A stretch of 64,000 bases of DNA from Apoda limacodes. Its lineage: Eukaryota > Arthropoda > Insecta > Lepidoptera > Limacodidae. Numbering within the stretch: position 1 is the stretch's first letter; each line of letters starts with the position of its first letter. The stretch lies in NCBI GenBank assembly GCA_946406115.1, contig OX291545.1, forward strand, positions 6,324,001 to 6,388,000. Reading direction: 5' to 3'. Under the pieces are notes generated by a model. That model saw only the letters and a program-made list of their open reading frames with translations. It searched no databases and was not told where the DNA came from. Both the position numbers and the translations under genes were made by a program. Positions 45,066-56,125 of this stretch are shown in pieces.

Positions 45066-46110
45066 GATGAAAACCAACTAATTACGACGAAAACATATAT
45101 TTTAAATAAATTCAAAGAAAATCACAGCTTTTTCTTTTTTATGACATTATCGATATTCACTGATAAAAACGCATATATTGCTACCATGGTGGTTTCCTAA
45201 CACCCGTTCCACTACGTACACTGAATTACTACATTTGGAATGTTAAATACCTAATATAAATCACATCACTCAACTTGACACTCAGACATGTAAGTGGTAG
45301 TTACATGACACAAGACACAAAAACACTACTGAACTGACCTGTTTTATTTCGATTATTGACATTTTCAAAGAGATCTCTAGCGCCGCGCCGCGCCGTCCTA
45401 AAAAGGTGTTGCCATACTTAGTTATTTTTTTACTACATACATTACTGTATCTTAATTATCTTTACTTATTAAATATACAATTTTTATCGTATATAATTTA
45501 TATTATTGTCTTATATTATAATAGTAGCCTTAACTATTATATGTTCGCATTTCTTTGCCACGACATGTTATTCCGCTTATTCATATTGCCCTACCTTCTC
45601 CTCTTCCGGGAAGGAGGTACCGATATGCCTCGGCCCGCCCGCCTACGTGCTGCTGGCAAAATGGCAGTTGTTGATAAGTGGTGTGACTTCGATTAGAAAA
45701 GATTATCGATATTTTTTTTTTTATTTATTATTTTTTGTTTCGATTTATTTATTGATATTGTGTTTCATTTGATCGAGAACATTTTAAACTCTCATTCGAA
45801 ATAATAAAAGTAGATACTAAAGGTACTCACCTTAGTTTAAATTACCAATTTCCTTAATTATTGCCACTATAATTTTAATAAACTTTATTTGTTAATCAAT
45901 GATAAAATGTCACATTAAAATTTTAAGTATACTTCAGTAAAACGAATTGCAATTTATTTAAGGGTATAACTTGTATGTGTGTGTGTGTGTGTATGTATGT
46001 ATTTATACTGCTTTAGCGTGAGAATAAATTGAACATTATGTCTGCCTGTACATATAAATGTGTAAAAACAAAAAATATGTATTTAACCTCTATAATATAT
46101 CATAATTAAA
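45066..46110. other. Unassigned, with a GC-rich patch
   Basis: Mostly AT-rich. A GC-rich patch at 45,590-45,690 has no convincing frame or splice signals. It could be part of an LTR for the neighbouring BEL-type gag, which would read away from it. A (GT)n tract lies at 45,976-45,991. Confidence 0.35.
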
Positions 46111-46129
46111 TATTTATATCTTATTTTTA

Positions 46130-46790
46130 GATTTATGAGAGATCCTATTTTAATGAAGAAATGGATTAATGCCGTAAAGAAAGCAGAATGGGAACCAAAC
46201 ATATGGAGTAAAATATTTTTCTTACATTTTTCTGAGTCTTAATGTACGAAACCAACAGTGGGCTCTGAAAGCTAGTTATTAACGCTGTTCATACGCTTTT
46301 TCTGCCTTCATGTCATAAGTACTCACATTCTAGCCAGTCAAACTTGTCTGTTCGTACTTGTTCATATATGGTATAAGAGGTGTCCATTGATGACAAAATT
46401 AGCTCCGACCCGCATTTTATGGACACCCCAAGAGAAAAAAGTTAAAAAAACAAATAATCCCCATAGACGTTTAAAAAGAAAGTGGAAGATGTCTCCCGGA
46501 TACTTAATGAGCTGAAAGAAAAAAGATTAATCAATCAAGAGATCTTCTCTAAGTGTGGAATGTATCAGCGGCAGCTGTTATCAATAGAACGATAAAGAAA
46601 ATAAAACAATTTTCACCTGAGCTGCGTACGTTTGCACTCACCCTCCACTTTTACTCGCCAAAGGCCTATTCGTACATTAAAAGTACATTTAACACGAGCT
46701 TGCCCCATTCAAGCACGTTCAGAAAATGGTACCAGTGCATTGACGCTGCTCCAAGTTTCACTGCTGAAGCATTTAATCTAACCTGTGTAT
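46130..46790 (+). pseudogene. P-element/THAP9-like transposase, N-terminal part
   Basis: After an acceptor-like TTATTTTTAG (46,121-46,130), the frame reads FMRDPILMKKWINAVKKAEW and IWSKIFFLHFSES, the second half of a THAP C2CH DNA-binding finger with its final His. A linker with stops follows. Then LNELKEKRLINQE and the frame 46553-46792 with FSPELRTFALTLHFYSPKAY, LPHSSTFRKWYQ and FTAEAFN, the P-element transposase domain seen in THAP9 and P transposases. The catalytic RNase H-like domain is missing, so this is a truncated remnant of a P element or a domesticated relative. Confidence 0.82.
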
Positions 46791-46799
46791 GAGTATGTC

Positions 46800-47645
46800 G
46801 AGTTTATGTGTGAGTGAGAGTTGCGGCACACTCAGAGTTGGGCCGCAGAGGGGAACATTTTAGGGGTAGGTAATAATTAAGTATCTGATTAGTGCCTACA
46901 GTTCAAACATAGTACACATTACTTATTCTTATGGTTCAAATTTAAGAAATACGAGTAAGAAGTTGTTATCACTGCAGTTTCTGTCGAACGTCAATAGTTC
47001 GAAAATAGGAACAGACTTTTTGTAATCAGCTTTTTCAAGGCTGTCGCTGCAACGTTTTAGGTAGGGTAATACCCGCTAGTACACCCAATTACTTCAAACG
47101 TCGAACTAATAGGAATTTTTTGTTGCAGTAGTTCAACTATGTATAATTTATTTTTAAGAGTTGAACTACTGGGACAGTCTAGTTGAACTAACTCATAGGA
47201 GCTAATTTAGTTAGTTTAAAAGATGAAATTTAAATATTTGTACTTTATATATTTGGTAAAAATATTGAGCGTGTTTGACAAACGTCACAGAATTGTTGTG
47301 AAATCGTGGCATTCAAAGTTAATAAGAATTTGAAAAAACCTGTGACGCTCATACATCTGTTAAAAACATTAAAAAGCGAGGCGACGCGACGAGAGGTGTC
47401 CGTAGAAACTTCAAGCCAACTAACGAACAATAGAAGTTAACGATACATAAAAATAGACGACAACATGAGAGGTATTCAAATACAACTTGTAAACAATTAT
47501 TAGAGCTCGCTTTAGAAAAAATTGCGTTAAAAAATTATGGAAATTACTAGCTTTTGCCCGCGGCTCAGTCCGCCCTAAATTTGCTAATAGGAATGTAAAA
47601 AAAAGTGTGTGGAAATTCCGTTAAATAACCCATGTTACAATGAGC
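46800..47645. other. Unassigned AT-rich stretch
   Basis: It contains a hairpin (47,128-47,169) and, at 47,540-47,575, a CTAGCTTTTGCCCGCGGCT motif resembling the 3' end of insect RTE/SINE-type retroposons. No gene recognised. Confidence 0.4.
47128..47169. repeat. Perfect inverted repeat, 11-bp arms
   Basis: GTAGTTCAACT and AGTTGAACTAC separated by a 20-nt AT-rich loop. No associated gene seen. Confidence 0.85.
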
Positions 47646-47649
47646 TAAA

Positions 47650-47935
47650 GGAGTTTTGGTACTGAATAAATTTGGTCATATACTATTCTTTCAAACGCTT
47701 TGGCTATCTAACATAACTTAGGCATAGGTCTACAGATATATGACTGGTAGCATTTTTTTTGTGCACAGGTATTATAAAGGTAAACTTCCAAATGTTTGGT
47801 ACAACTAGCTCATCTAGGGACTTCTTAAAGAGAAGAGTAATATGGTAGTGATATGGTCTCTGCAGTAGCAATGAGTAAGCGATGGTCTCTGCAGTAGCAA
47901 TGAGTAAGCTGGCAGGAAGTTCATCAGTATGAGTA
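47650..47935 (-). mobile_element. LINE reverse transcriptase fragment with a 29-bp tandem duplication
   Basis: Minus-strand pieces LPASLLIATAETI, LLFKKSLDELVVPNIWKFTF, IIPVHKK and AKAFERIVYDQI are RT finger blocks. Within it, GGTCTCTGCAGTAGCAATGA plus GTAAGC occurs twice, starting at 47,855 and 47,884. Confidence 0.68.
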
Positions 47936-48289
47936 GGTTAAAATTCGGGTTTCTGCATCAGTATCCTCGCTTTGCTCGACGCCTGATGCAGAACCCACCA
48001 ATTTTATTTACCCCACTGATTTATATCAGTTCGCTGATATACTATAACCAATTGACAGAGTCCATACCAATTATTCCAAATACGATACCTTTACTATAGG
48101 TTGATAAGGCGATTGCTAATGCAGATTCTAAATGATACTTCGGTAGGTTATCATCTAAATAGACAGACAGACAGGGTTTATTTGTCATATAGAGATAATA
48201 TTTTAGCCAAGTATTGAAGTATTCATTGCACTTTGTATTTTGGGTTTAGGTTAAGTTATTAGTTTATGAGGTAAAAATTTTATTATCTA

Positions 48290-48745
48290 TAAACCATTTT
48301 TTCAAACAAGTTACATTTTTCAAGGCTCATATTATAGGATGATAAATACAATTAAAAATAACACTATTATTACGATATTCTTCATATAAACTGAGTAAAT
48401 TAGGACAGTTTATATTTTCTAAATTCATCACATCATCAGTATTATAAATATTTTAAATCCACCGTGCTTTTTCAACACCTTTGCAAAAGATCATTTTGTC
48501 TGCTAAAAAATTATTAATTTACCATTAAATGTTTCCATATGGAAGAAAGCCATCGTTCCATAAAATTTTTCTATTCCTTTTTACCCAATTAACAAGTTTT
48601 TTTCTATTGTAAGATTTTTGAAAGGGAATGGAGGTTGAACAAGAAGAACTAACATTTGATCATCAGAATAGATTGCAATTTCTTTTACAATAAACTCATT
48701 ATTTTCGATCTTAAACCCTTGCACACCAACAATGACTGATTTCAT
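48290..48745 (-). pseudogene. Polinton-associated gene U3, unknown function
   Basis: The start ATG at 48743-48745 opens MKSVIVGVQGFKIENNEFIV, followed by AIYSDDQMLVLLVQPPFPFK and, after a frameshift, KVLEKA-like remnants down to about 48,300. It starts 10 bp after the end of the large capsid gene, as if in the same gene cluster. A VGVQGF...KE start with later aromatic/Trp-rich segments recalls a small protein commonly found beside insect Polinton genes. It might be nuclease-like, but I cannot support a function. Confidence 0.5.
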
Positions 48746-48754
48746 TATAGATAA

Positions 48755-49490
48755 TTATAATGTTAGTTTTCGTACAATGTTGCTTAGAGGTCTGTATTCT
48801 ATCTGACGCTCGTTTATAATTAAACAGTAGGCGCTGGTATAATCAGGAATATCTTTTAAAGTTTCTATTTCCAAGCAAACATCAACAGGTCCTGATTTTA
48901 AGTTTTCGTTTTGCCTTGAAGAATGGTTCACAAACAATGACGCCTTTTCTTTAAATTCATAAAGATCAAGCAAATCATGCATACATGTCGTATAATATAC
49001 TTAACTTATTCTCTTAAAATTTTAAATAAGTGCTTCATAGAATTAATTAAGAAATAAGGTGACATTTTTAACATTACAATGATAAAATAAAGTATTATCT
49101 CTTTCTTTAGTAGTTTTTCTATTTGTTTGTTGTCCAAATATAACATATCTCGGTTTTTCTAATTGTGAGGCAGTTTTTACAGACCATGAACGTTTAGTAG
49201 TGTTGGGTAATAGTGGATACTCATAAAGATCCCAATTTCTAAATGCTATTTGAATAGGCTTATCTTTTTTGAAATGTTTCAATATAGCAAGCCTTTGAGA
49301 ATCGGACACTTTTACAAGCGGCATACGCCAATGTATCCTTTGAATACCTTATTCTACATAATCTTTATTGTCTGTGATAATACTGTTGAAATTAGTACAA
49401 CGTCTGTTAAATATAAGTTCATGTTTACAGTTAATGATAATTTTTCGAAAATCTTCAGCAAAACTTGTTTAAGGGTAAAATAATACAAAA
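48755..49490 (-). pseudogene. Polinton large capsid protein gene, C-terminal part
   Basis: Two well-preserved frames: 49324-49043 (MPLVKVSDSQRLAILKHF, LPNTTKRSWSVKTASQLEKP and ending NVTLFLN) and 48982-48755 (SGPVDVCLEIETLKDIP, TSAYCLIINERQIEY, PLSNIVRKLTL). These are conserved blocks of the major capsid-type protein of insect Polintons. The N-terminal part lies beyond the RTE insertion at 53,420-53,880. The two frames are separated by about 60 bp with stops. Assignment to the double jelly-roll major capsid protein is inferred from position and size. Confidence 0.72.
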
Positions 49491-49588
49491 TCCTCCTTCA
49501 TTATTAATAATTATAATAATAGTAATAATAATAAAGCCCTTTATTCTGGGGTTAGAGTTGGTGTACACGTTTTTTTATCATTTGTAAC

Positions 49589-52264
49589 TTATAAAATGTC
49601 TTTAATCCCAATGTGCCTCTTGGCATAGGCCTCCTCCAACATTTTCCACTGTGGTCTATCCTGGGTTATCCGTCTCCACCTTGGGCCAGCAGTCAATTTG
49701 ATGTCATCCTCCCATCTTATACACTGTCTTCCACGGCTTCTCTTTCCATCTCTTGGGTACCACTCTGTAACTGCCTTACACCATTTTCCTCGTTTGTCAC
49801 GCATCATATGTCCGGTCCACCTCCATTTTTGTTGGTCAATGCGTAGCAGGATATCAGTTAGTTTGGTTTTCATCCTGATGTCGGTATTTCTGACTCGGTT
49901 TCGAAGTTTTGTCCCTACTATGCTGCGCTCCATTGCTATTTGGCATTTGGCAAGTTTGTCTCTTAGAGATTTGGTGAGTGCCCATGTTTCACACCCGTAA
50001 GTTAAGCATGGTAGGATGCATGTGTTAAAAGTTTTTCTTTTCAGTGCCATGCCCAGGTCCAATTACTTCATGATTTCCCTAAGTGACCAAAACTTCTTTC
50101 AGCCATTGGCGATCCTTGCATTTATTTCTTTTGCTATTAGTTCTTTTGGAGAGATAAGCTGGCCTAGGTAGGTATATTCGTTAACAAACTATAGGATCGC
50201 TCCGTTAACAGTTATATCCACCTTTGTAGAATTTGTCATTACTTTGGTCTTAGTAAGATTCATTTTCAGTCCATCTTTCTCACTTTCCTTGTTGAGGCTT
50301 TGTATCATTTGCTCTAAAATTCTTCTCTTCAAAAAGAACTAGGTCATCCGCAAATCTGAGATGGTTTAGCCTGTATCCGTTTATATTCAGACCAAACCCC
50401 TCCCACTTCAGGTTGCGAAAGATGTTTTTAAGGACTGCTGAAAACAGTTTTGGTGATAAGGGGTTTCCTTGTCGGACGCCTCTTCTTATTGGGAAATCTT
50501 TTCCCAGTGTTTCTAGCTGTATGCAGGCCTGACTGTGCGCATAGATATTTTTGATAATGTTAGTGTAGATAGCGGGTATCCCTTGGTGTTCTAGAGTGTC
50601 CCATATGTAGTTGTGACTCAAGCCAACAAAGGCTTTAGCGTAATCTATGAAGGAAGACATTCTTGTTGTATTCATTATATTTTTCTAGTATTTGTTTGAC
50701 AGTATGGATATGGTCTATCGTAGAAAAGCCCTTCCTGAATCCAGCTTGCTCCACTGGTTGCTATTCAAATAACATGTCATCTTCTTTATCGCCTTTTTTG
50801 TGTATTAAGATGATGTGGGATTTTACGCATTGTTTCGGGATGCTGCCACTTTTCAAAATGTTTTTAAATATGTTTGTAAGAATGGGACCTAGCTCTGCTA
50901 TTGTCGCTTTCATCAGCTCATTAGTAATGTTGTCTGATCCTGGTGATTTCTCCATTTTCTAGCTCTTTATCGCTTTTTCAACCTCACATAGTAAAATTTC
51001 TGGAACAGGGTCAGTTTTGGTTTTAGGAGTTGTAAGGTTGTGGGTGTTCGCAGTATCTGTATTGTCTGTATTTTTTTCCTTATCTGCATAGAGTTGGGTG
51101 AAAAAGCGGGTAGCTAATTCGTTTATATTCTTCCGGTTTGTGATTGACTTTTCTTTTCGCTTTAGTTTTGGTATTCATTATTTTCCTACTTCACGTAATT
51201 GCTTAAAAGCATTTTTAGTACCTCCAGTCTTTTGAATATGGAATTCCAGTGTTTTTAGCCGCTTGGTTTTGCGATCATTTCTAATACTTGCTCAGAGCTT
51301 TTCTTGCTGATTTCTGCTATCCTCTTGATGTTTTCTTTTTTAGCTTGCTGTGTTATGTACTCTTTTCTCTCGTTTATAAGTAGTAGAGTTTGATCGCTTA
51401 GCTGGTGTTTCTGAGTCTTCGTGCTTTTGTTTGCAGTGCAGTAATTTGTTAGGTGATTTTCCAAGATTTCATATTTCTGTATCGGGTCTGTTGTTTCGTT
51501 TATTTGTTTTCTAATCCCTTGGTAGTTGGTTTCGCCTTGTCTGTATGGTATCGTTAATTTATTGCGTACATTATATGTTTCCGTGACAGTTTTTCTGGTG
51601 CCTTCTTAAATGAGCTTCGCACCATACGATGGTTTGTATAAAAGTTCAGCTTTGTAATGATATTAGTGTCTGTGAAAACTTTTGGGTGGTTGGTTATCAT
51701 GTAGTCTGTCTCGTTCTTTTATGTTCCATCAGGAGACATCCAATTCCATTTGTAGTTGGACAACAAATGGACCTGGATGTCTGGTTGAACAAGAAAAAAC
51801 TCCTTAAATATGGAATTAAGTATTATTAAGTCGTGTTCCATAAGAAATTCAACCAGTCTCTGTCCGTTGCGACTCCTTTTCCCGTGACCAAACGTTTCCA
51901 GTGCATATTCGTCGAAGTTTAGTCTTGCTCCTACTTGTGCATTAAAGTCACCCATTAAGATAATGTGATTCTCCATATATTTTCGTATTGTTAGTGATAA
52001 GTCTTCGTAAAATAAATCTAAGATAGATTGTTCTGCTTGTTCTGTAGGCGCGTAGGCTTGTATTATCGACCACGGCTTTTTATAGTTTGGTAGTTTCACA
52101 TTGAGTAGTTTCACTATTCTATCAGAGATTCCTATTATTTCTTGGATATACTGTTTCAGGTGTCGTTTAATTAGGAAGCCGACTCCATACTGCTTAGCTG
52201 TTTTTCCTTTTTGATATAAGATGTAGTCTGTGCATTCCTCTATTGTTTCTTCTTGTCTCCGCAT
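49589..52264 (-). pseudogene. RTE endonuclease-reverse transcriptase
   Basis: In order: endonuclease frame 52264-51719 with YGVGFLIKRHLKQYI, PWSIIQAYAPTEQAEQSILD, ILMGDFNAQVGARL (GDFN box) and the C-terminal YKWNWMSPDGT; linker 51464-51255; RT fingers 50955-50761 (SPGSDNITNELMKA, IILIHKKGDKEDD); palm 50675-50280 (FIDYAKAFVGLSHNYIWDTL with the catalytic Asp, FPIRRGVRQGNPLSPKLFSA, LRFADDLVLF with the FADD box intact); C-terminal frame 50062-49589 (MDLGMALKRKTFNTCILPCL, YGCETWAL, WRWTGHMMRD, WEDDIK). Each junction contains a stop or frameshift. Confidence 0.93.
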
Positions 52265-52580
52265 TTCACTTATACCTAAAATATCAAACTTTATGAGCTA
52301 TAGGGCATTTTCAAGCTCCAGCAAGCTTCCATGGGTCCGAAGGGTTCTCGTGTTTAATGTAGCGATGTTATATACTTTGCATCTTTTGGTTAGAGGGTGG
52401 CGGTCTAAATCTCCCGCGGGGACCAGCCGTGGTGGGAGATGTTTTATTTGTTGTGGTTTATATAGTTGTTTTGAATATCCGGTTTTTGGTAACAGTGTGT
52501 TAGTCTCTATAAGTGTTCTTGTGTGACAGTGAGTAAGTCTTTAACGCATGAGCTGAAATGCATTTTTCCTTTGGATTTTA

Positions 52581-53288
52581 TTAAGGGTTACCAGGACTTG
52601 GTGTTTCAGATCTTTTTCTTTGCTCATTTTTGTATCTGTTTTTTTCATCCTTTTTTGATTGCAAGACTGATTTTGGCAAATCTTGAGTGATATAAGAGTT
52701 GGGCTTAATTTTTTGTTTATTTTTAAGTATCTGAATTTTTTTCTGCCCAGTGGTTGTGGCTAGTAGGATTGGTCTAGTTTTGCCTGTTTTGTCACCCTTT
52801 TTTCCCAGTCGCTGCAGTCTATCGATTTCCCCTTTTTCAATATCCTCAAAAATTCCCCTAAGAGTTGATCTAACAAGCGTATTTAGATCGTCGTGATTTT
52901 CTTCCTCCGTTTCTGGGAGTCCATGGAGTATGACATTGTTTGTTCTACTGTTTGTTTCGAGGTCTTGTATTTTTTTGTTCAATTTTTCGACATCACCTTC
53001 TAATTTTGCATTTTCCTCTATAATTGGATGTAATTTTTCGTCTACCTTTTGTAGGACGGCAGCAGTAATGTTTTCGGTTATGGTTTTTGTTTGGAGATTT
53101 AATTGTTCCGTCATTTTTGTCAAAAGTAGCGACATCTCTGGTGACAGTTGAGTCGTCATATTATTACCGTGAAACGGAACGAAAGAGAAATAAATTTCTG
53201 AACGTGGTTTGTTGTGTTGGTAGCACTGCGTTTGCCGTCTGTGGTAGTGTTTGTCAGCGTATAGTATGACAATAATCTGTGATGACAA
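52581..53288 (-). pseudogene. RTE-associated ORF1 (coiled-coil RNA-binding protein)
   Basis: An open frame of 235 codons; a better start may be the internal MTTQLSPEMSLLLTKMTEQL. It has a coiled coil (VDEKLHPIIEENAKLEGDVE, KLNKKIQDLETNSRTNNVIL) leading into an RRM-like segment (NNVILHGLPETEEENHDDLN, RPILLATTTGQKKIQILKNK) and a basic C-terminus. The layout matches L1-type ORF1/transposase_22 proteins, which package element RNA. The frame is uninterrupted, so this is the best-preserved gene of the RTE; whether RTE clades of this kind normally carry such an ORF1 should be checked. Confidence 0.82.
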
Positions 53289-53419
53289 TTAAATAGGATA
53301 ACCTTCAAAGACACGGATCAAATTGATTTATCGGAATTAGATCGCATTTTGTTCTTAGTTACTGCGGATTTCGGTTGTTTTTGATGAACACACGCGCAAG
53401 GAGGATTCCGAGTGGTACT

Positions 53420-53880
53420 ATAGTACACAATGATTGTTGTTTAGAGAGCGTTTTTACGCTTGTTTAGTAATTACACCATTAACATTTCCATCCCCACATT
53501 TCAGCAGCTTTGCTTTCACCACCATTCATAGAAACCAAAGATTTCATTGTCGTCATGATTCCAGCATTTCTAATCCTTTCTATTTCAATACCATTAATTT
53601 CATATCGCATACCTTGGAAAAGAAAAGTGATGGTATTGTTAACTAGTTTAACTTCTTTCTGCTTCTTGCTAGCGGTAACCGCATCTTTAGTTGTTATAAA
53701 AAAAAATCCTTCAATATAAAATGCGCTTGCCGAAGGAAGTAAATAAATATCTTGCTGATGAAGGGTATTCTTATTTCATCATTTTCATTGTAGCTGTTAT
53801 TGTATGGATTATACGTATGAATTTCATAACTTTCAATAGAGTTATCAAATTTTGGACAATCTTACTTGAAGAAAATTCAT
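53420..53880 (-). pseudogene. Polinton large capsid protein gene, N-terminal part
   Basis: Minus-strand reading near 53,850-53,740 gives DNSIESYEIHTYNPY and NENDEIRIP, the N-terminal signature of the large Polinton capsid-type protein. Remnants follow in shifting frames to 53,430, where the RTE insertion begins. The continuation is at 49,490-48,755. Many frameshifts; plus-strand frames at 53,434-53,719 are antisense artefacts. Confidence 0.68.
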
Positions 53881-54030
53881 AATTTGAATCCAAGTGCTTT
53901 TAGAAATTCTTTATTTTCTTCGGTAATATTGTTAGATTTCTTACGTCTTGCTCGCTTGACACTACGTTTTGTAATGGTGTGTTGTTTTTTTGTACTTTCA
54001 ATTTTATGTTTTTGAATGTTATAATTATAA
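53881..54030 (-). pseudogene. C-terminus of a small basic Polinton protein
   Basis: Minus-strand reading HTITKRSVKRARRKK, then NNITEENKEFLKALGFKL and a stop at about 53,881, immediately before the large capsid gene start. The Lys/Arg-rich stretch suggests nucleic acid binding. Identity unknown. Confidence 0.45.
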
Positions 54031-54059
54031 TTAAATACTATTATTTTATTTTTCTAAGA

Positions 54060-54707
54060 TGAAGACACAATTGTATATTTTCTTTATTAAAATTGATAAG
54101 ATTTCCGTCTAAATCAAATATTTTTATCGTAATAGATGAATTTTTTTTTTTCTTATTGGAAAGTATATAATAATTTTAGGTACTTCAATTAGACGATGCA
54201 CAGGGAGAGTATTTAGGACAAATTCATGAATCATGTGTGTTGGTAAGCCGTGTTGTACAAGTCTTGAATAAAATCACATTCAATTCTTATGACAGACAGA
54301 CAATGCTAACAAGAAGGTCTGACACATGCCATTTATTTGGATCTAATATTGTAGGGGAGAATCCTAGCAATGAGCCCACACTGCTTTTTACTGTAAAATT
54401 AATTTGCTGAGAACAGTAGAACGAACATTTTGAATGTATTGTTATTAGATTTCAAATTTATTTTACATTCTTCAAAGACTTTTTGAGATACTCATTTATA
54501 TCTAAAAACTCGTATGTACCACTAGGTATTTTTATTTTTCCTTTTTGACCGTAAGCAGAAACATTATTACTGTCATGAATATTCGGTATTGAATTATATG
54601 TTGAGAATAAAGTAAACCACACTCATATTACCATCCAATATTAAAAGAGGAATAAATTCCTTATGTAGCACTGATTTATTCCCGTTGATGGTTAATGTTA
54701 AAGACAT
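54060..54707 (-). pseudogene. Polinton capsid-like protein (candidate minor capsid/penton)
   Basis: ATG at 54705-54707 opens MSLTLTINGNKSVLHKEFIP. Then FILNIQFNTEYS, GQKGKIKIPSGTYEFLDINE (54,540-54,490) and, after frameshifts, SVGSLLGF, LDPNKWHVSDLLVSI, PTHTIHEFVLNTLPVHRLIE and SSITIKIFDLDGNLINFNKE, ending near 54,060. These are the conserved blocks of a protein of about 200 residues encoded beside the large capsid gene in insect Polintons; a single jelly-roll minor capsid role is inferred from that context. At least three frameshifts. Confidence 0.65.
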
Positions 54708-55029
54708 TGTAGTAAACTGAATATTTTTTTATAACTTATTCCTTTATATTCATAATCCAAAAATTTTTCAAAAAGTTTATACATAAATGCCCGCATACAT
54801 AAAGATTAGTTTTTGTTCATTATCAAAGTTATAAAATATATCAGATCCAATGTATTTAATTTAAGGGAAAAAAGGAGGTGTGAAAATGGTGTGATTTTGT
54901 AGGAACATAAAAAAAATAATTTCAGTATGTATAGTGTATGTGTCAAAGAATTTGAATGTATAACAGGTGAGATAATATTAAATAACCGTAGGGTAGGTTT
55001 GACCGCAGTGTATCGGGGCCGCCTCACTT

Positions 55030-55500
55030 ACAAAAGACACGATTCACAAATGAATTATGTGACGTTATCGGCATATGTTCGAGTAAGCTAGACTATATAG
55101 TTATGGGTGATATGAACATAGATATAAAGCAAATCGACACAGCTGCAACTTATTACCTGAACTCATTGAGTGAGCTGGGACTTGAGTGCAGCCTAAACCA
55201 GTACACACGTATAGAGATAAGAGATAAGCACACATCTAAATCGTGTATAGACCACATCTTTAAACGTAACATAAAGGGCACACAGTGATAACTACTACAG
55301 TGAGCATTGCAAATTTAAGAAACCTAAGCTATTTGAATTATTACGTAAAACCCAAATATAACAATGTATACGGTTCAACAACGTAAGAACTATTCAATAT
55401 TTGATCCCAAAAATAATTAATGATTTGCCAGGTGAAATACAAAACATGTATGTAATGAATTAGAAATCATTAAAAAGATATCTCACTTGTATTTTGTAAG
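55030..55500 (+). mobile_element. LINE fragment: endonuclease fused to the ORF2 C-terminus
   Basis: The frame 55103-55288 has VMGDMNIDIKQIDTAATYYL and KSCIDHIFKRNIKG (endonuclease blocks). About 100 bp on come RFNNVRTIQYLIPKIINDLP and EIQNMYVMN, which belong to the C-terminal end of such proteins. The whole RT domain is missing between them. Confidence 0.75.
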
Positions 55501-55544
55501 ATGTTTAGTATCGGAAGCATGTACTTTTATAGACATTATGTATG

Positions 55545-55665
55545 TAACATATAGATTGTATATGTATTTGTATATATATATATATATATATGTGTGTGTA
55601 TGTAGATATATATATATGTATGTATGTATGTGTATATGCATAAATATATTTAGATTAAAATATAT
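55545..55665. repeat. (TA)n/(TATG)n microsatellite
   Basis: Long (TA)n, TGTGTG and TATGTATG runs at 55,565-55,640 following the LINE fragment. Confidence 0.9.
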
Positions 55666-55789
55666 ATTTAGTATAATAATGAATAAAATGGACTCTCACA
55701 CCATAGTTGAACCCATAGAGTTTTATTGATGTGAAACACTGTAAACATTGTATGATACTAGAAATGCAATGGATAAGTAAATAAATATA

Positions 55790-56065
55790 TAAATATATAT
55801 TAATAAATTCGTCAGGTGGTTTAAGATTACCGTAACTATCAAAGTATTTAACATAATTATTAATTTAAGCATAGGCTTTCCAATGAGTTCCAGGGTTATT
55901 AGAACTATCGAGGTTAATAATACCGCATTCCTTTTTAAACGGGCGTTTTGGAAGTGTATCTCTCATAAAAACCCCTCTGAAAAATGGGAAGTCATCACTG
56001 AAATTAAGAATATCGATGTTTGTCAATGCTCTTTAGGTAGCTTTTTCATTAGTTTTTTTTATTCG
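55790..56065 (-). pseudogene. Polinton adenovirus-type cysteine protease
   Basis: Minus-strand reading (frames shifting) gives HFRGVFMRDTLPKRPFKKEC, GIINLDSSNNPGTHWKAYA and YVKYFDSYGNLKPPDEFI. The GTHW His and the YFDSYG Asp are catalytic residues of the adenain/Ulp1-like fold (clan CE). The Cys-containing C-terminal segment is lost where the microsatellite/LINE sequence begins. In adenoviruses and Polintons this enzyme matures capsid proteins. Confidence 0.82.
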
Positions 56066-56125
56066 TTCTGAAAATGACTAATCCGTCCTTGTGTTCTCGA
56101 AGACATATATATAATTATTCCATTT

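Larger units (their letters stand above)
49495..53400 (-). mobile_element. RTE-clade LINE with ORF1 (family 2), near full length
   Basis: Minus-strand order ORF1 (53,288-52,581), endonuclease (52,264-51,719), RT (50,955-50,280) and C-terminal region (50,062-49,589), ending at a TAATAA-type tail (49,499-49,533) typical of RTE elements. It lies inside the large capsid gene of the Polinton. Different from the RTE at 14-16 kb by protein motifs. Confidence 0.88.

Noticed and set aside
45406..45772. Hydrophobic frames and a GC-rich patch as a possible host exon
   Set aside because: No matching splice sites, no family similarity, and the frames are mostly AT-rich sequence.
53434..53719. Plus-strand frames of about 70 codons with signal-peptide-like content
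   Set aside because: Antisense to the N-terminal part of the Polinton capsid gene.
55487..55729. 80-codon frame rich in Tyr-Ile repeats
   Set aside because: Translation of a (TA)n/(TATG)n microsatellite.
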